This document shows, one piece after another, positions 13,817 to 21,121 of a stretch of 22,989 nucleotides of DNA; positions within the stretch are counted from its first letter, which is position 1; every line of letters starts with the position of its first letter. Below the pieces are notes generated by a model that saw nothing but the letters and a program-made list of their open reading frames with translations, ran no database searches and was not told the DNA's origin. The translations under genes were made by a program, and so were the position numbers. The stretch lies in the NCBI GenBank assembly GCA_002712305.1, contig PATE01000131.1:1-22989 (forward strand), read 5' to 3'. Source of the DNA: Gemmatimonadota bacterium (lineage in GTDB: Bacteria; Latescibacterota; UBA2968; UBA8231).

Positions 13817-14947
13817 TCAGCGAACCCGGTCGTCGAGGATGCCGGACAGCAGGAGCGGTTGTCGACCAAAGCGATCGACAAAGTCGTCCAATGTCGGTCG
13901 AAGCCGAGTCTCGACCTTCGTCTCATGATGGAGAGCGATATCTCTGAGTCGGTGCTGCATCCAGGGGTTGGCAAAGCGCTCGAGGGTGGCCTCAGCGAAG
14001 CCGGATGCGTCTTCGACCCGGTCGCCCAGGGCGGGAAGGATCTCCTCTTCCAACAGACGCCGCAGCCAGGCCTGCACGTCAGGATCAACGATGGCATCGC
14101 CCACCGTCTCGATGCCCAGTGGCATCGCTTTGGCGACAAGTGCCGTGTGAGCGCCATTGAGAATGCGCACCTTCCGCAGGCTGTAGGGTGTCACGTCGGC
14201 GATGCGCAAGATGGCGGCATGATCGAACAGATCGAGATTGCCGCGATCTTCCACCGCCCACAGGGCAAAAGGCTCCGTGACCGTCAACAAGGCATCCTGC
14301 TCGAGAAGGGGATGTTCTTCGGGTTGGCCGGAGACGATGCGATCCACGAGGGTGTTCACCCAGTGGCACTGCTCGGAGATCCACGCCAGCAGCACATCGG
14401 AACAACGCCATCGGCGCGCCTGCTCCAGCACAAGGCTGTGCAGTCTCTCCGCATTGTTGTCCACCAGCTCACAGGGCAGAATCGTGAGGCCCTGTAAGCC
14501 CGCCTGGTGGCGATGAGAAAGCACGGCTAGCAGTTTGGCCGGGAACGACACGGGAGGCTCATGTGGATCACGGTCGTCGTCGGACAACTGCAGGCCCGCC
14601 TCGGTGGTATTCGAGAGGATCCAGCGCAGATCTTCGGAGGTGGCAAACTGCAGGACCTGCGGCCACTGGGATTCGGCACTCAGCGCCCTGGACAGCGCTC
14701 TGCAAACGTGGATCGTCTCATCGATCCGTTGACGCTCACGCAGACCTCGCACGACCACGTGGTAGCGACCCGATTGCTGGTTGATCCATCTGCTTCGGTC
14801 GCTGACGGTGGAAGTGACCACCACCGCGCGCCCATGATCGCCGCCAGATGAATTGGTCTCGTGGAGGAATAGATCGGCAAAGGCACGCATGAAATTGCCG
14901 CCTCCAAACTGAAGGACGCTTTCGCGGTCAGGGTCAGTGCCTTGCAT
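13817..14947 (-). CDS. Mannitol dehydrogenase family oxidoreductase, tagaturonate reductase-like
   Basis: 376 residues from ATG 14947 (GTG at 14956 and 14953 are in-frame alternatives; none has a clear Shine-Dalgarno). It opens with the nucleotide-binding Leu-Gln-Phe-Gly-Gly-Gly-Asn-Phe-Met-Arg-Ala-Phe. Family positions follow: Asn-Thr-Thr-Glu-Ala-Gly, Phe-Pro-Ala-Lys-Leu, Leu-Pro-Cys-Glu-Leu-Val-Asp-Asn-Asn, and the signature Lys-Val-Arg-Ile-Leu-Asn-Gly-Ala-His-Thr near 262-271 with the catalytic Lys and the Asn/His. This is closest to UxaB (tagaturonate reductase, altronate-forming) of galacturonate breakdown, but E. coli UxaB is about 100 residues longer, so the substrate is uncertain. It sits between the sialidase-like gene (30 bases upstream) and the zinc dehydrogenase (34 bases downstream). 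Confidence 0.85.
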   Translation of the reverse strand: MQGTDPDRESVLQFGGGNFMRAFADLFLHETNSSGGDHGRAVVVTSTVSDRSRWINQQSGRYHVVVRGLRERQRIDETIHVCRALSRALSAESQWPQVLQFATSEDLRWILSNTTEAGLQLSDDDRDPHEPPVSFPAKLLAVLSHRHQAGLQGLTILPCELVDNNAERLHSLVLEQARRWRCSDVLLAWISEQCHWVNTLVDRIVSGQPEEHPLLEQDALLTVTEPFALWAVEDRGNLDLFDHAAILRIADVTPYSLRKVRILNGAHTALVAKAMPLGIETVGDAIVDPDVQAWLRRLLEEEILPALGDRVEDASGFAEATLERFANPWMQHRLRDIALHHETKVETRLRPTLDDFVDRFGRQPLLLSGILDDRVR

Positions 14948-14977
14948 CGTCACCACGTGCGAGGATCAGGTCAGGCA

Positions 14978-16084
14978 TCAATCGACGATTTCCACGCGGA
15001 CCCAGCGCGTGTGGGTCGTGCCCCCCACCGTACACCAGAACCAGGTCAGCAGTGTTCCATCGTCGAGCCGGCGCCCCCCTGGTTTGCCAAAGGCGATCAG
15101 CATGTGTTCGGCGAGGAAGTTGTCGTGATCCGGTGTGCCCAGGGTCGCCTCGGCCCCCGCATCAAAGACGACAAGCTCGTTGGCAGTGTCGAAGGTGGTC
15201 AGGTCTTCGCTGAGGGCCACGTGAACGCCCTGTGGCTCGTGGCGATGATTGTAAATGGCTGCCACACGGCCATCGGGGAGAGGGATCGGCGTGCAGACCT
15301 GACCCTGCAGATTTGTGCGTATCGGTGCCGTCCACGTGTTGCCTTGGTCTTCGGAATACACCTGGTGGTTGCAGATGTCCTGACTTGTGCCATACAGATG
15401 GGTCCACAACAACGTGTACAGTCGACCGTCCGCCAGCTGGCAGTTCATCTGATCCCAATAGAGAATCTTGCCGGAAGGATCGTCAGCAACGACGCTGAGA
15501 TCTGTCCAGGTCTGCCCCTGGTCCTTAGAAACGATCTGCCACGCACGTTGGTCGGGGGGGCCTTCGAACCCCTCAGGTTTCCATGTTTCGAGAGGCCATA
15601 TCCATCGATCGGGTGACAACTGCACAAGTTGACCTGCCGAATTCCACGTATATCGGGCCGGATCGAGATCGACGGGCACGATCTGTGGTGGTGTCCAGGA
15701 TACACCCCCATCGTCAGACCAGAACAGGCACATCTGAGGGCGCGAGAGGGCTTCACTGTCGGGATCGAAGAGTTTCCCGTCACCCGTCTCAAAACGGGTG
15801 CACGTCATCACCAGCTGAGTCGTGTCACCGACGACACTGATCTGAGGGGCGCGATAGGCCCAACCGTCAGTCGGTGTGCCCCCGGCATGGATGGAGCCTT
15901 GTTCCGTCCACGACAGGCCGTCGGTCGAACGCAGCACGACAATGTGGTTGTCATCGCTGCCGAGTTGCTGTCCCACGTGTTGAGATCCAATGAAGGAGCC
16001 ATCGGGCAGTGGTGTCAGCCACGGCATGTAGGCGCCACGGCTTTCAACGTGAGAGATCATTCCCTGGTCGACGATACGCAGCAT
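14978..16084 (-). CDS. Sialidase-like BNR/Asp-box beta-propeller protein
   Basis: 368 residues from ATG 16084. The frame stays open upstream, but that extension is not propeller-like and overlaps the divergent promoter region. Four Asp-box motifs (Ser-x-Asp-x-Gly-x-x-Trp) are visible: Ser-Thr-Asp-Gly-Leu-Ser-Trp, Ser-Asp-Asp-Gly-Gly-Val-Ser-Trp, Ser-Lys-Asp-Gln-Gly-Gln-Thr-Trp and Ser-Glu-Asp-Gln-Gly-Asn-Thr-Trp. An early Glu-Ser-Arg-Gly-Ala-Tyr-Met-Pro segment fits an active-site strand. No signal peptide is seen, so it is probably cytoplasmic, unlike scavenging exo-sialidases. Many such proteins in environmental bacteria are glycosidases or hydrolases of unknown specificity. It is first in a minus-strand set with two sugar dehydrogenases, suggesting it releases or modifies the sugar they oxidise. 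Confidence 0.82.
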   Translation of the reverse strand: MLRIVDQGMISHVESRGAYMPWLTPLPDGSFIGSQHVGQQLGSDDNHIVVLRSTDGLSWTEQGSIHAGGTPTDGWAYRAPQISVVGDTTQLVMTCTRFETGDGKLFDPDSEALSRPQMCLFWSDDGGVSWTPPQIVPVDLDPARYTWNSAGQLVQLSPDRWIWPLETWKPEGFEGPPDQRAWQIVSKDQGQTWTDLSVVADDPSGKILYWDQMNCQLADGRLYTLLWTHLYGTSQDICNHQVYSEDQGNTWTAPIRTNLQGQVCTPIPLPDGRVAAIYNHRHEPQGVHVALSEDLTTFDTANELVVFDAGAEATLGTPDHDNFLAEHMLIAFGKPGGRRLDDGTLLTWFWCTVGGTTHTRWVRVEIVD

Positions 16085-16178
16085 GGCAGCCAATTCTCTA
16101 TCTTGTGCGGCGAATCTCAGCCAGATGCGATTCGCGGCGCGGATCCAATGACGAAAAACCGATGAGGGAGAGTAGTCG

Positions 16179-17021
16179 ATGACGACGGCAACGGCCAACG
16201 AGCAACGAACCCGACTCCTGCGCGATGGGTATTGCCATTTCCCACAGATCCTGGATGCCGATCTACTCGAGCGCACGCGAGAGGTCTCGGATCGAATGCT
16301 CGACGCGCTGCCGCCGAAACACCTGGACGAGCAGAAGTCGACGGGATCCATGATCAGCGTTTATCAGGATCCGCACTTCGCCGACCTGGTGGCCACGCTC
16401 TGCGCCCGTGAGGCCCTCGCCACTCTGGGTTTCGACAACCCGAAGTTTGCTTCCGGCTTCGTCATCAGCAAACCCGGCGGCTCCCCGCCGCTCTTCTGGC
16501 ACCAGGACTGGTGGGGCTGGGACGAGGAGTGTTCCTACACATGGGACCAACCCATGCAGGCCTTCCTCATGTGGTATCTGGTGGATACGACGATCGACAA
16601 TGGCTGTTTGCGCGTCCTGAGGGGGACTCACCGCAAACGCCATTCCATGCACGACGCGGTGCCGGATGCGCACACCGCTGAGCTGAGGGCTGTCGTCGAT
16701 CCGGACCATCCCGCCTATCAGGCTCAACCGGAAGAGGTGGATGTGCCCGTGAAGGCGGGTGATCTCGTCGTTGGCGACTCACGGCTGCTGCACTCGGCCC
16801 ATGCCAACAAGACTGACCAGCGCCGAACGGTGATCACCCTCTGGTACTATCCCGCATGGGATGAGCTGAGTGAGCCCATTCGAGCGCGTATGGCCAAGGC
16901 GGGACAGAGCTATGGCTGGTCGCCGGAGGTCGTGCAACGCCTCGGCTCGCTGCTTCCCACCTATGACGGTGATGCCGAGGATGCAACGTGGAATCGAATT
17001 CCCGGGCCTCGCTTTACCTAA
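16179..17021 (+). CDS. Phytanoyl-CoA dioxygenase (PhyH) family oxygenase, second copy
   Basis: 280 residues; ATG 16179 is preceded by GAGGGAGAG at a good distance. The oxygenase core shows iron ligands His108 and Asp110 in Phe-Trp-His-Gln-Asp-Trp-Trp-Gly-Trp, the Asp-Asn-Gly-Cys-Leu-Arg-Val-Leu-Arg-Gly-Thr-His strand (140-151), the distal His205 in Arg-Leu-Leu-His-Ser-Ala, and a 2-oxoglutarate-binding Arg at 215 or 216. It differs clearly from the copy at 10858 (Trp-rich active-site stretch, different C-terminus), so this is not a recent duplication. It starts a plus-strand block divergent from the sialidase-like gene with 94 bases between starts. Hydroxylation of a small molecule is likely; the substrate is unknown. 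Confidence 0.9.
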   Translation: MTTATANEQRTRLLRDGYCHFPQILDADLLERTREVSDRMLDALPPKHLDEQKSTGSMISVYQDPHFADLVATLCAREALATLGFDNPKFASGFVISKPGGSPPLFWHQDWWGWDEECSYTWDQPMQAFLMWYLVDTTIDNGCLRVLRGTHRKRHSMHDAVPDAHTAELRAVVDPDHPAYQAQPEEVDVPVKAGDLVVGDSRLLHSAHANKTDQRRTVITLWYYPAWDELSEPIRARMAKAGQSYGWSPEVVQRLGSLLPTYDGDAEDATWNRIPGPRFT

Positions 17022-17031
17022 ACAACATGAC

Positions 17032-17040
17032 GGGAGAGAG
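17032..17040 (+). promoter_or_regulatory. Shine-Dalgarno supporting a TTG start
   Basis: GGGAGAGAG ends three bases before TTG 17044, with its GGGAG core seven bases away. The nearby ATG 17027 is in another frame, and the in-frame codons upstream lie inside the PhyH gene. This makes TTG the likely start of the Ldh2-type dehydrogenase. Confidence 0.65.
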
Positions 17041-17043
17041 AAA

Positions 17044-18096
17044 TTGACCATTCGGGTGGATGGGACGGATCTGGAGCGGTTCACGGCAGAAGTATTCGAA
17101 GGGGCGGGCATGTCGCGGGAGGATGCGGCCACCGAGGCGAGAGTGCTCGTGTGGGCGAATATGCGCGGCGTCGATTCGCATGGTGTCGCGCGGCTTGACT
17201 CGTATCTGGCGGCGGCGGACGGCGGTCGCATGAAGGTGAAGCCGAATATTTGTGTGATCGGCGAACGCGCTGCGGCGATCTACATCGAGGCAGATCATGC
17301 CTTTGGTCCCGTGGTGACGGATTTCGCCGTAGGGCTCGTAGCGGACAAGGCCAAGCAGGCCGGTGTCGGTTGGGCCTTGATCCGCAATACGACCCATCAG
17401 GGGGCCATGGGATACTACACCGAGCAATTGGCCCTGCGTGGATTGGCCGGCATCGCCGTAGTGACGAATCCGCCGAACATGGCCCACCCGGGCACGCGTG
17501 CGGCGGGTGTGCATAACAGTCCGATCTCCTTCGCCGTGCCCGGCCCTGAAGATCGCGGTCCTCTCGTGCTCGACATGGCCACCAGCATCGCCGCCTTCGG
17601 CAAGGTGATGGTCGCCAGCGACAAAGGCGAGTCGATCCCCGACACGTGGGCCCTCGATGAACACGGGAATCCGACAACGGACCCGGCAGCGGCGCGAACT
17701 TTGCGACCGGCGGGGGAATACAAGGGGTATGGCCTCGCCTTGCTGTTCGAGTGCTTTACCGGACTCATGGCGGCCAACCCACTCGTGTCACCGAACATCC
17801 TCGACAACAAGACGGGAACGGCTCAGCCCGGTGCGCAGAATTCGTTTCTCTGCGCGGTCGACGTGTCCATGTTCGGCGATCTCGTCGACTATCGGCAAGA
17901 GGTAGAGGATCTGATTCGCGCCGAGAAGTCGCTGCCGCGACAGGATGGTGTGGACGAGGTCTTTGTGCCGGGCGACCCGGAACTGAAGACGCTGGAAGAG
18001 CGCACACGCGAGGGTGTGCCCATGCCACCAGGTACGTGGGCGAAGATCGAGGTCGCGGCGCAACGCTTTGGGCTGGAATTACCGAGGAAGGTCTGA
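17044..18096 (+). CDS. Malate/L-lactate/ureidoglycolate dehydrogenase family (Ldh2)
   Basis: 350 residues from TTG 17044, 22 bases after the PhyH stop. It belongs to the Ldh2/MDH type-2 family, NAD(P)-dependent 2-hydroxyacid dehydrogenases unrelated to classical LDH. Visible signatures are Asp-Ser-His-Gly-Val-Ala-Arg with catalytic His46, Asn-Thr-Thr-His-Gln-Gly-Ala-Met-Gly-Tyr-Tyr near 115-125, Asn-Ser-Pro-Ile-Ser-Phe-Ala-Val-Pro, Leu-Asp-Met-Ala-Thr-Ser near 178-183 and Tyr-Lys-Gly-Tyr-Gly-Leu-Ala near 227-233. Length is normal. Relatives act on malate, lactate, ureidoglycolate, 2,3-diketogulonate or imino acids, so the substrate is not defined. In context it could oxidise or reduce a 2-hydroxy acid made by the oxygenase or the sugar-acid enzymes. 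Confidence 0.88.
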   Translation: MTIRVDGTDLERFTAEVFEGAGMSREDAATEARVLVWANMRGVDSHGVARLDSYLAAADGGRMKVKPNICVIGERAAAIYIEADHAFGPVVTDFAVGLVADKAKQAGVGWALIRNTTHQGAMGYYTEQLALRGLAGIAVVTNPPNMAHPGTRAAGVHNSPISFAVPGPEDRGPLVLDMATSIAAFGKVMVASDKGESIPDTWALDEHGNPTTDPAAARTLRPAGEYKGYGLALLFECFTGLMAANPLVSPNILDNKTGTAQPGAQNSFLCAVDVSMFGDLVDYRQEVEDLIRAEKSLPRQDGVDEVFVPGDPELKTLEERTREGVPMPPGTWAKIEVAAQRFGLELPRKV

Positions 18097-18157
18097 TCCA
18101 CGGCAGAAGCTCATTGCCAACACAGCGGGTTTACCCGCAACATCCAGAAAGGCCACC

Positions 18158-18991
18158 ATGGCCGACGAATCTCTCATCGCCGTCTTCATCGATTTCGAAA
18201 ACCTCGCCATCGGTCTGCGCCCGGGTCGTTTTCAGGCAGACATCGTGCTCAAGCGTTTTCTAGAGCGCGGTCGCGTGGTCTACAAGCGGGCCTACTGCGA
18301 CTGGAGTGGCTATCGCAACGATGTGAAGGACATGCACAAGCAGGGGATCGAACTGGTCGACATTCCGCAGACGAGGGCCAGCGGCAAGAATTCGGCCGAT
18401 ATCCGTATGGTCGTCGATGCCATCGATCTGAGTTACGCCAAGGACCACATCGACAGCTTCGCCCTGATCACAGGTGATTCTGACTTTTCTCCCCTGGCAT
18501 CGAAACTCAAAGAGAATGACCGGCGTGTCATCGGCTGTGGCGTGCGTAAGTCGACGTCCGATTTGCTCATCAACAGCTGCGACGAGTTCATCTTCTACGA
18601 CGATCTGGTTGAGAAGTCGCAGCGGAAACCCACACGCCGCAAGGCGGCCGTATCAGCATCGGATTCGAAGACGTCGACCAAGACGCGGGGGAAGGACAAG
18701 ACGAAACCGAAGGCAAAGGCGGCAGTGTCAGAATCGGCCACAGATGCCTCACGGGAGGAGGGGATCGATCGTCTCGTGCAGCTCGTGGCGTCTTTGGAGG
18801 AGGACTATTCGCCCTTGTGGAGCTCGCTGGTGAAGCAGAGTCTGCGCCGAGTGGACCCCGGTTTCAGTGAGAAGCGGTTTGGTTTTCGCAACTTCAACGA
18901 GTTGATGGCTGCCGCCGAGTCGGCGGGATACATCGAACTCGAGCACGACAAGACACGTGGCAATGACATGGTGAAATTGCGCGACGCATGA
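18158..18991 (+). CDS. NYN (PIN-like nuclease) domain protein with C-terminal OST-HTH/LOTUS domain
   Basis: 277 residues from ATG 18158, with an AGAAAGG Shine-Dalgarno six bases upstream. Residues 5-150 form a NYN/LabA-type PIN-like domain: Phe-Ile-Asp-Phe-Glu-Asn with Asp12, Cys-Asp-Trp at 47-49, Lys-Asn-Ser-Ala-Asp-Ile with Asp81, and Ile-Thr-Gly-Asp-Ser-Asp-Phe with Asp107 and Asp109. These acidic residues fit a metal-dependent ribonuclease. A basic Lys/Arg/Thr/Ala linker (about 155-200) leads to an OST-HTH/LOTUS domain (about 204-275) ending Phe-Arg-Asn-Phe-Asn-Glu-Leu-Met, a fold linked to RNA binding. Bacterial members are thought to process RNA, but targets are unknown. Its stop overlaps the next gene as ATGA. 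Confidence 0.9.
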   Translation: MADESLIAVFIDFENLAIGLRPGRFQADIVLKRFLERGRVVYKRAYCDWSGYRNDVKDMHKQGIELVDIPQTRASGKNSADIRMVVDAIDLSYAKDHIDSFALITGDSDFSPLASKLKENDRRVIGCGVRKSTSDLLINSCDEFIFYDDLVEKSQRKPTRRKAAVSASDSKTSTKTRGKDKTKPKAKAAVSESATDASREEGIDRLVQLVASLEEDYSPLWSSLVKQSLRRVDPGFSEKRFGFRNFNELMAAAESAGYIELEHDKTRGNDMVKLRDA

Positions 18992-19824
18992 GAATCGGTC
19001 TTGCCCAGACGCGCCAGACGGCGGATCGTGACGAGAATGTGGCCGCCATTCTGGAGGCGCTGCAGCAGGGGGCTGACGACGGGGCGAAGATTCTGTGTTT
19101 CCCGGAGACGCAGACGGTGGGTTACCGTGTCGACATCGCCGCGCCCGAAACACCCGTCGATGCTGACTGGCTCGAGGCCACACATGCGGAGGTGGCCGCC
19201 TCCTGTGCCAGACTTGGCGTCGCCTGTATCCTCGGAACCGAGTTGCCTTCGCCGGCAGACAAGCCGACGAACACCGCTCTCGTCATCGACGAGACGGGAT
19301 CGATTCTCGGTGCCCACCACAAGACGATGCTGACGCCCCTCGATGCCGTGGCGTACTCACCCGGGACGCAGCAGCACACCTTCGAGCTGGCCGGCGTCAC
19401 TGTAGGTATCGTGATCTGCTTTGAGGCCTTTCGCTTCGCCCACACCACTGCTGAATGTGTTCGTCAGGGCGCCCAGCTCGTCTTCCATCCACAGAACAAC
19501 ACGACACGACCGAATGACTGGAAGATCCCCGTTCACCACGCCATGCTCGTGACGCGGGCCACGGAAAACACGGTGTGGTTCGCCTCGTGCAATGCGAGCC
19601 TCGAACACCAGAATTGCCGGTCTATGATCGTTCGCCCCGACGGGCAGATTCAGGCGCAGACCGAGTTGAGGCGTGAACAGGTCCTGGTCGACGACATCGA
19701 TATTGACCTGGCCACACGGGCCATGTTCCGGTTGGGTGAGGGAGAGCAGGGCGACGCCGTCGACGACAGTGGCGCCATGCTTTTTGCGGACACCGTCGAT
19801 CGTTCCGAGTGGAGGGCGCCGTAG
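18988..19824 (+). CDS. Carbon-nitrogen hydrolase (nitrilase superfamily), second copy
   Basis: 278 residues; the ATG overlaps the NYN gene stop by four bases. The catalytic triad is Glu40 in Cys-Phe-Pro-Glu-Thr, Lys112 in His-His-Lys-Thr-Met, and Cys144 in Ile-Val-Ile-Cys-Phe-Glu-Ala-Phe. The opening Met-Arg-Ile-Gly-Leu-Ala-Gln is typical of the amidase/carbamoylase branches. The next-to-active-site Gln-Asn-Asn-Thr-Thr and the Met-Ile-Val-Arg-Pro-Asp-Gly strand are also usual. It is shorter than, and different from, the copy at 6101. The substrate is not predictable; omega-amidase, N-carbamoyl or simple amide hydrolysis are all possible. Confidence 0.88.
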   Translation: MRIGLAQTRQTADRDENVAAILEALQQGADDGAKILCFPETQTVGYRVDIAAPETPVDADWLEATHAEVAASCARLGVACILGTELPSPADKPTNTALVIDETGSILGAHHKTMLTPLDAVAYSPGTQQHTFELAGVTVGIVICFEAFRFAHTTAECVRQGAQLVFHPQNNTTRPNDWKIPVHHAMLVTRATENTVWFASCNASLEHQNCRSMIVRPDGQIQAQTELRREQVLVDDIDIDLATRAMFRLGEGEQGDAVDDSGAMLFADTVDRSEWRAP

Positions 19825-19843
19825 ACGCCAGTCGTCATGCTGC

Positions 19844-20414
19844 TCAGTTCTGCGTGTGTGACCGATCCAGATCGAATCCCTCACGCACTTGATTCTCGGC
19901 ATGCCAGCGCCACCAGTGGGCGCCGACGATGGCGAAGGGAACCAGCTGCCGACCGGCCAGCACGTTGGCAACCTTTACGATCAGGAACCACGGATCGATC
20001 CCCGCCGACATCTCGTAGGCTTCAGGGCGGGAGAGGGTCAGCCACTGACTCTCCATCCCCAGCAGAGTGTCGCCAACCTGCCATAGGAACAGGAGGGGAA
20101 GCCCCGCCACACCCCACCCGAGGCGGGTACGCGGATCGACACGGTCTACGGCCAGGATCGCCGTGAGATATAGAGCCAGGTTGTAGCTGGTTAGTCGAAG
20201 ACCCACTTTGCCGCTGCCTCCTTTCGCGGCTTCCCAGACGAAGTGCGCTCCATCCACGGCCCCCGCCAACCTTCCATCTGTGTAGAACAAATTCATCACG
20301 TTAAGGATGAACCTGCCGAGGACATGCTCGATGTAGGCTGGCTACGAACGCCACAAGGGCACTGGCCAGAACGAACGCAGGGACCCACCTGAAGGCGGGG
20401 TGAGCCTCGCTCAC
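19844..20414 (-). pseudogene. Exosortase H-associated membrane protein, interrupted by a frameshift
   Basis: A GTG start at 20414-20412 overlaps the xrtH stop as GTGA and begins Ser-Glu-Ala-His-Pro-Ala-Phe-Arg-Trp, then a first membrane helix (Val-Pro-Ala-Phe-Val-Leu-Ala-Ser-Ala-Leu-Val-Ala-Phe-Val). That frame ends at 20301. From 20341 downward another frame continues Pro-Ala-Tyr-Ile-Glu-His-Val-Leu-Gly-Arg-Phe-Ile-Leu-Asn and runs to 19844 with further membrane segments and a Trp-Trp-Arg-Trp-His tail. The shift lies between 20341 and 20303 and requires skipping one base. The joined protein would be about 190 residues, close to what I recall for membrane proteins found beside xrtH. The family assignment rests on position and hydrophobic pattern. 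Confidence 0.6.
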
Positions 20415-21036
20415 GATGCCCCCGCAACGGTCTGTTGCGATCGTACGTGCTCGACATGCTGCATCCACAGCAGCAGGACGGCGACGATCATCACGCCCTG
20501 TGCGATCTGATCATGCGCGACGTCGATCCAGTCGGGATGACGGGCCATGTATACAGCAACCCCAGAATTCGTACGAGGTTGAGCCCGAACAGAAGGGGCA
20601 AATCGCGAAACAATGCGCGCAGTCGAGTCGGCCAGGACGCTGGCAGGGCGAGGATGCCGGCGATCATGAGAAAGAGCGCTTCGATCCCATTGCAGCCTCC
20701 GCGAATCACGACGGTTGTGCTGAGCGGCTGATCCTTGCTATCGGCAAGCGTCGAGGGCACCGTTCCCAGGGTGATGTCGCCGCGCCGTTCGACTTCGAAG
20801 GGCAAAACGCGATTTCCCAGGCCCTCGGCGGCGATCGTCACCAGCCGCGTGAAGGGTACATCGATGATCTGCCCATCCAACAAGCGGCGCTCCGCCTGAT
20901 ACAGCTCGTCCAGAAGTGCCAGAATCAGCAGGAACAGGCCGATCACGCGGCCAGCCCGAAAGCCTGGGCCTACGGCTAGGTTGCCGGCTACTGCGCTCTG
21001 CGACGGGGCATCACCGGTATCTGTAGTGGTCAGCAT
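20411..21036 (-). pseudogene. xrtH: Exosortase H, interrupted by a -1-type frameshift
   Basis: Exosortases are membrane cysteine transpeptidases that process PEP-CTERM-like sorting tails; XrtH handles IPTLxxWG-CTERM-type tails. From ATG 21036 the frame shows a membrane helix (Val-Ile-Gly-Leu-Phe-Leu-Leu-Ile-Leu), catalytic Cys115 in Arg-Gly-Gly-Cys-Asn-Gly-Ile-Glu-Ala, Pro-Ala-Ser-Trp-Pro-x-Arg and Arg156 in Asn-Leu-Val-Arg-Ile-Leu, then degenerates after Tyr162 (20551). The missing end lies in another frame from ATG 20548: Ala-Arg-His-Pro-Asp-Trp-Ile-Asp-Val-Ala-His-Asp-Gln-Ile with the catalytic His, then a last membrane helix and stop at 20411. One base appears lost in the TATACATG stretch. 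The joined protein would have about 208 residues and all three catalytic residues. It may be recent decay, programmed shifting or an assembly error. Confidence 0.8.
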
Positions 21037-21051
21037 TGGTTTTCTGTCGAT

Positions 21052-21071
21052 ATATCAAGAAATCTTGATAT
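21052..21071. promoter_or_regulatory. Perfect 20-bp inverted repeat (ArsR/SahR-type operator)
   Basis: Arms ATATCAAGA (21052-21060) and TCTTGATAT (21063-21071) are separated by AA and pair perfectly over nine bases. The site overlaps the -35 box of the regulator's promoter and lies 15 bases upstream of the xrtH start on the other strand. Palindromes of this type are bound by dimeric ArsR-family repressors, and the first downstream gene encodes one. Confidence 0.85.
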
Positions 21072-21093
21072 TTACCTTGTATACCCGTATACT
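21065..21093 (+). promoter_or_regulatory. Sigma-70-type promoter of the regulator-ahcY unit
   Basis: TTGATA (21065-21070) and TATACT (21088-21093) are separated by exactly 17 bases, each matching consensus at five of six positions. Transcription should start near 21100, giving a leader of about 22 bases that includes nine consecutive A residues (21107-21115). The -35 lies in the right arm of the operator, so bound repressor would block polymerase. Confidence 0.8.
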
Positions 21094-21121
21094 CCTTCTG
21101 GACCTCAAAAAAAAAGACACC

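Noticed and set aside
13783-14157. N-terminal extension of the zinc dehydrogenase frame up to 14157.
   Set aside because: It lies inside the tagaturonate reductase-like gene and is Arg/Ser/Pro-rich shadow sequence; the conserved protein begins at GTG 13782.
16085-16351. Upstream extension of the sialidase-like frame to 16351.
   Set aside because: It overlaps the divergent PhyH gene and the intergenic control region and does not look like a propeller or signal peptide.
16870-17043. Upstream extension of the Ldh2 frame inside the PhyH gene.
   Set aside because: It is out of frame with conserved PhyH sequence; TTG 17044 has a proper Shine-Dalgarno and matches the family start.
18125-18138. Hairpin GCGGG-TTTA-CCCGC between the Ldh2 and NYN genes as a terminator.
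   Set aside because: The stem is only five bases and no T-run follows.
20981-21121. Upstream extension of the ArsR-methyltransferase frame to 20981.
   Set aside because: It would run through the operator and promoter and into xrtH; the ArsR fold starts right after ATG 21122.
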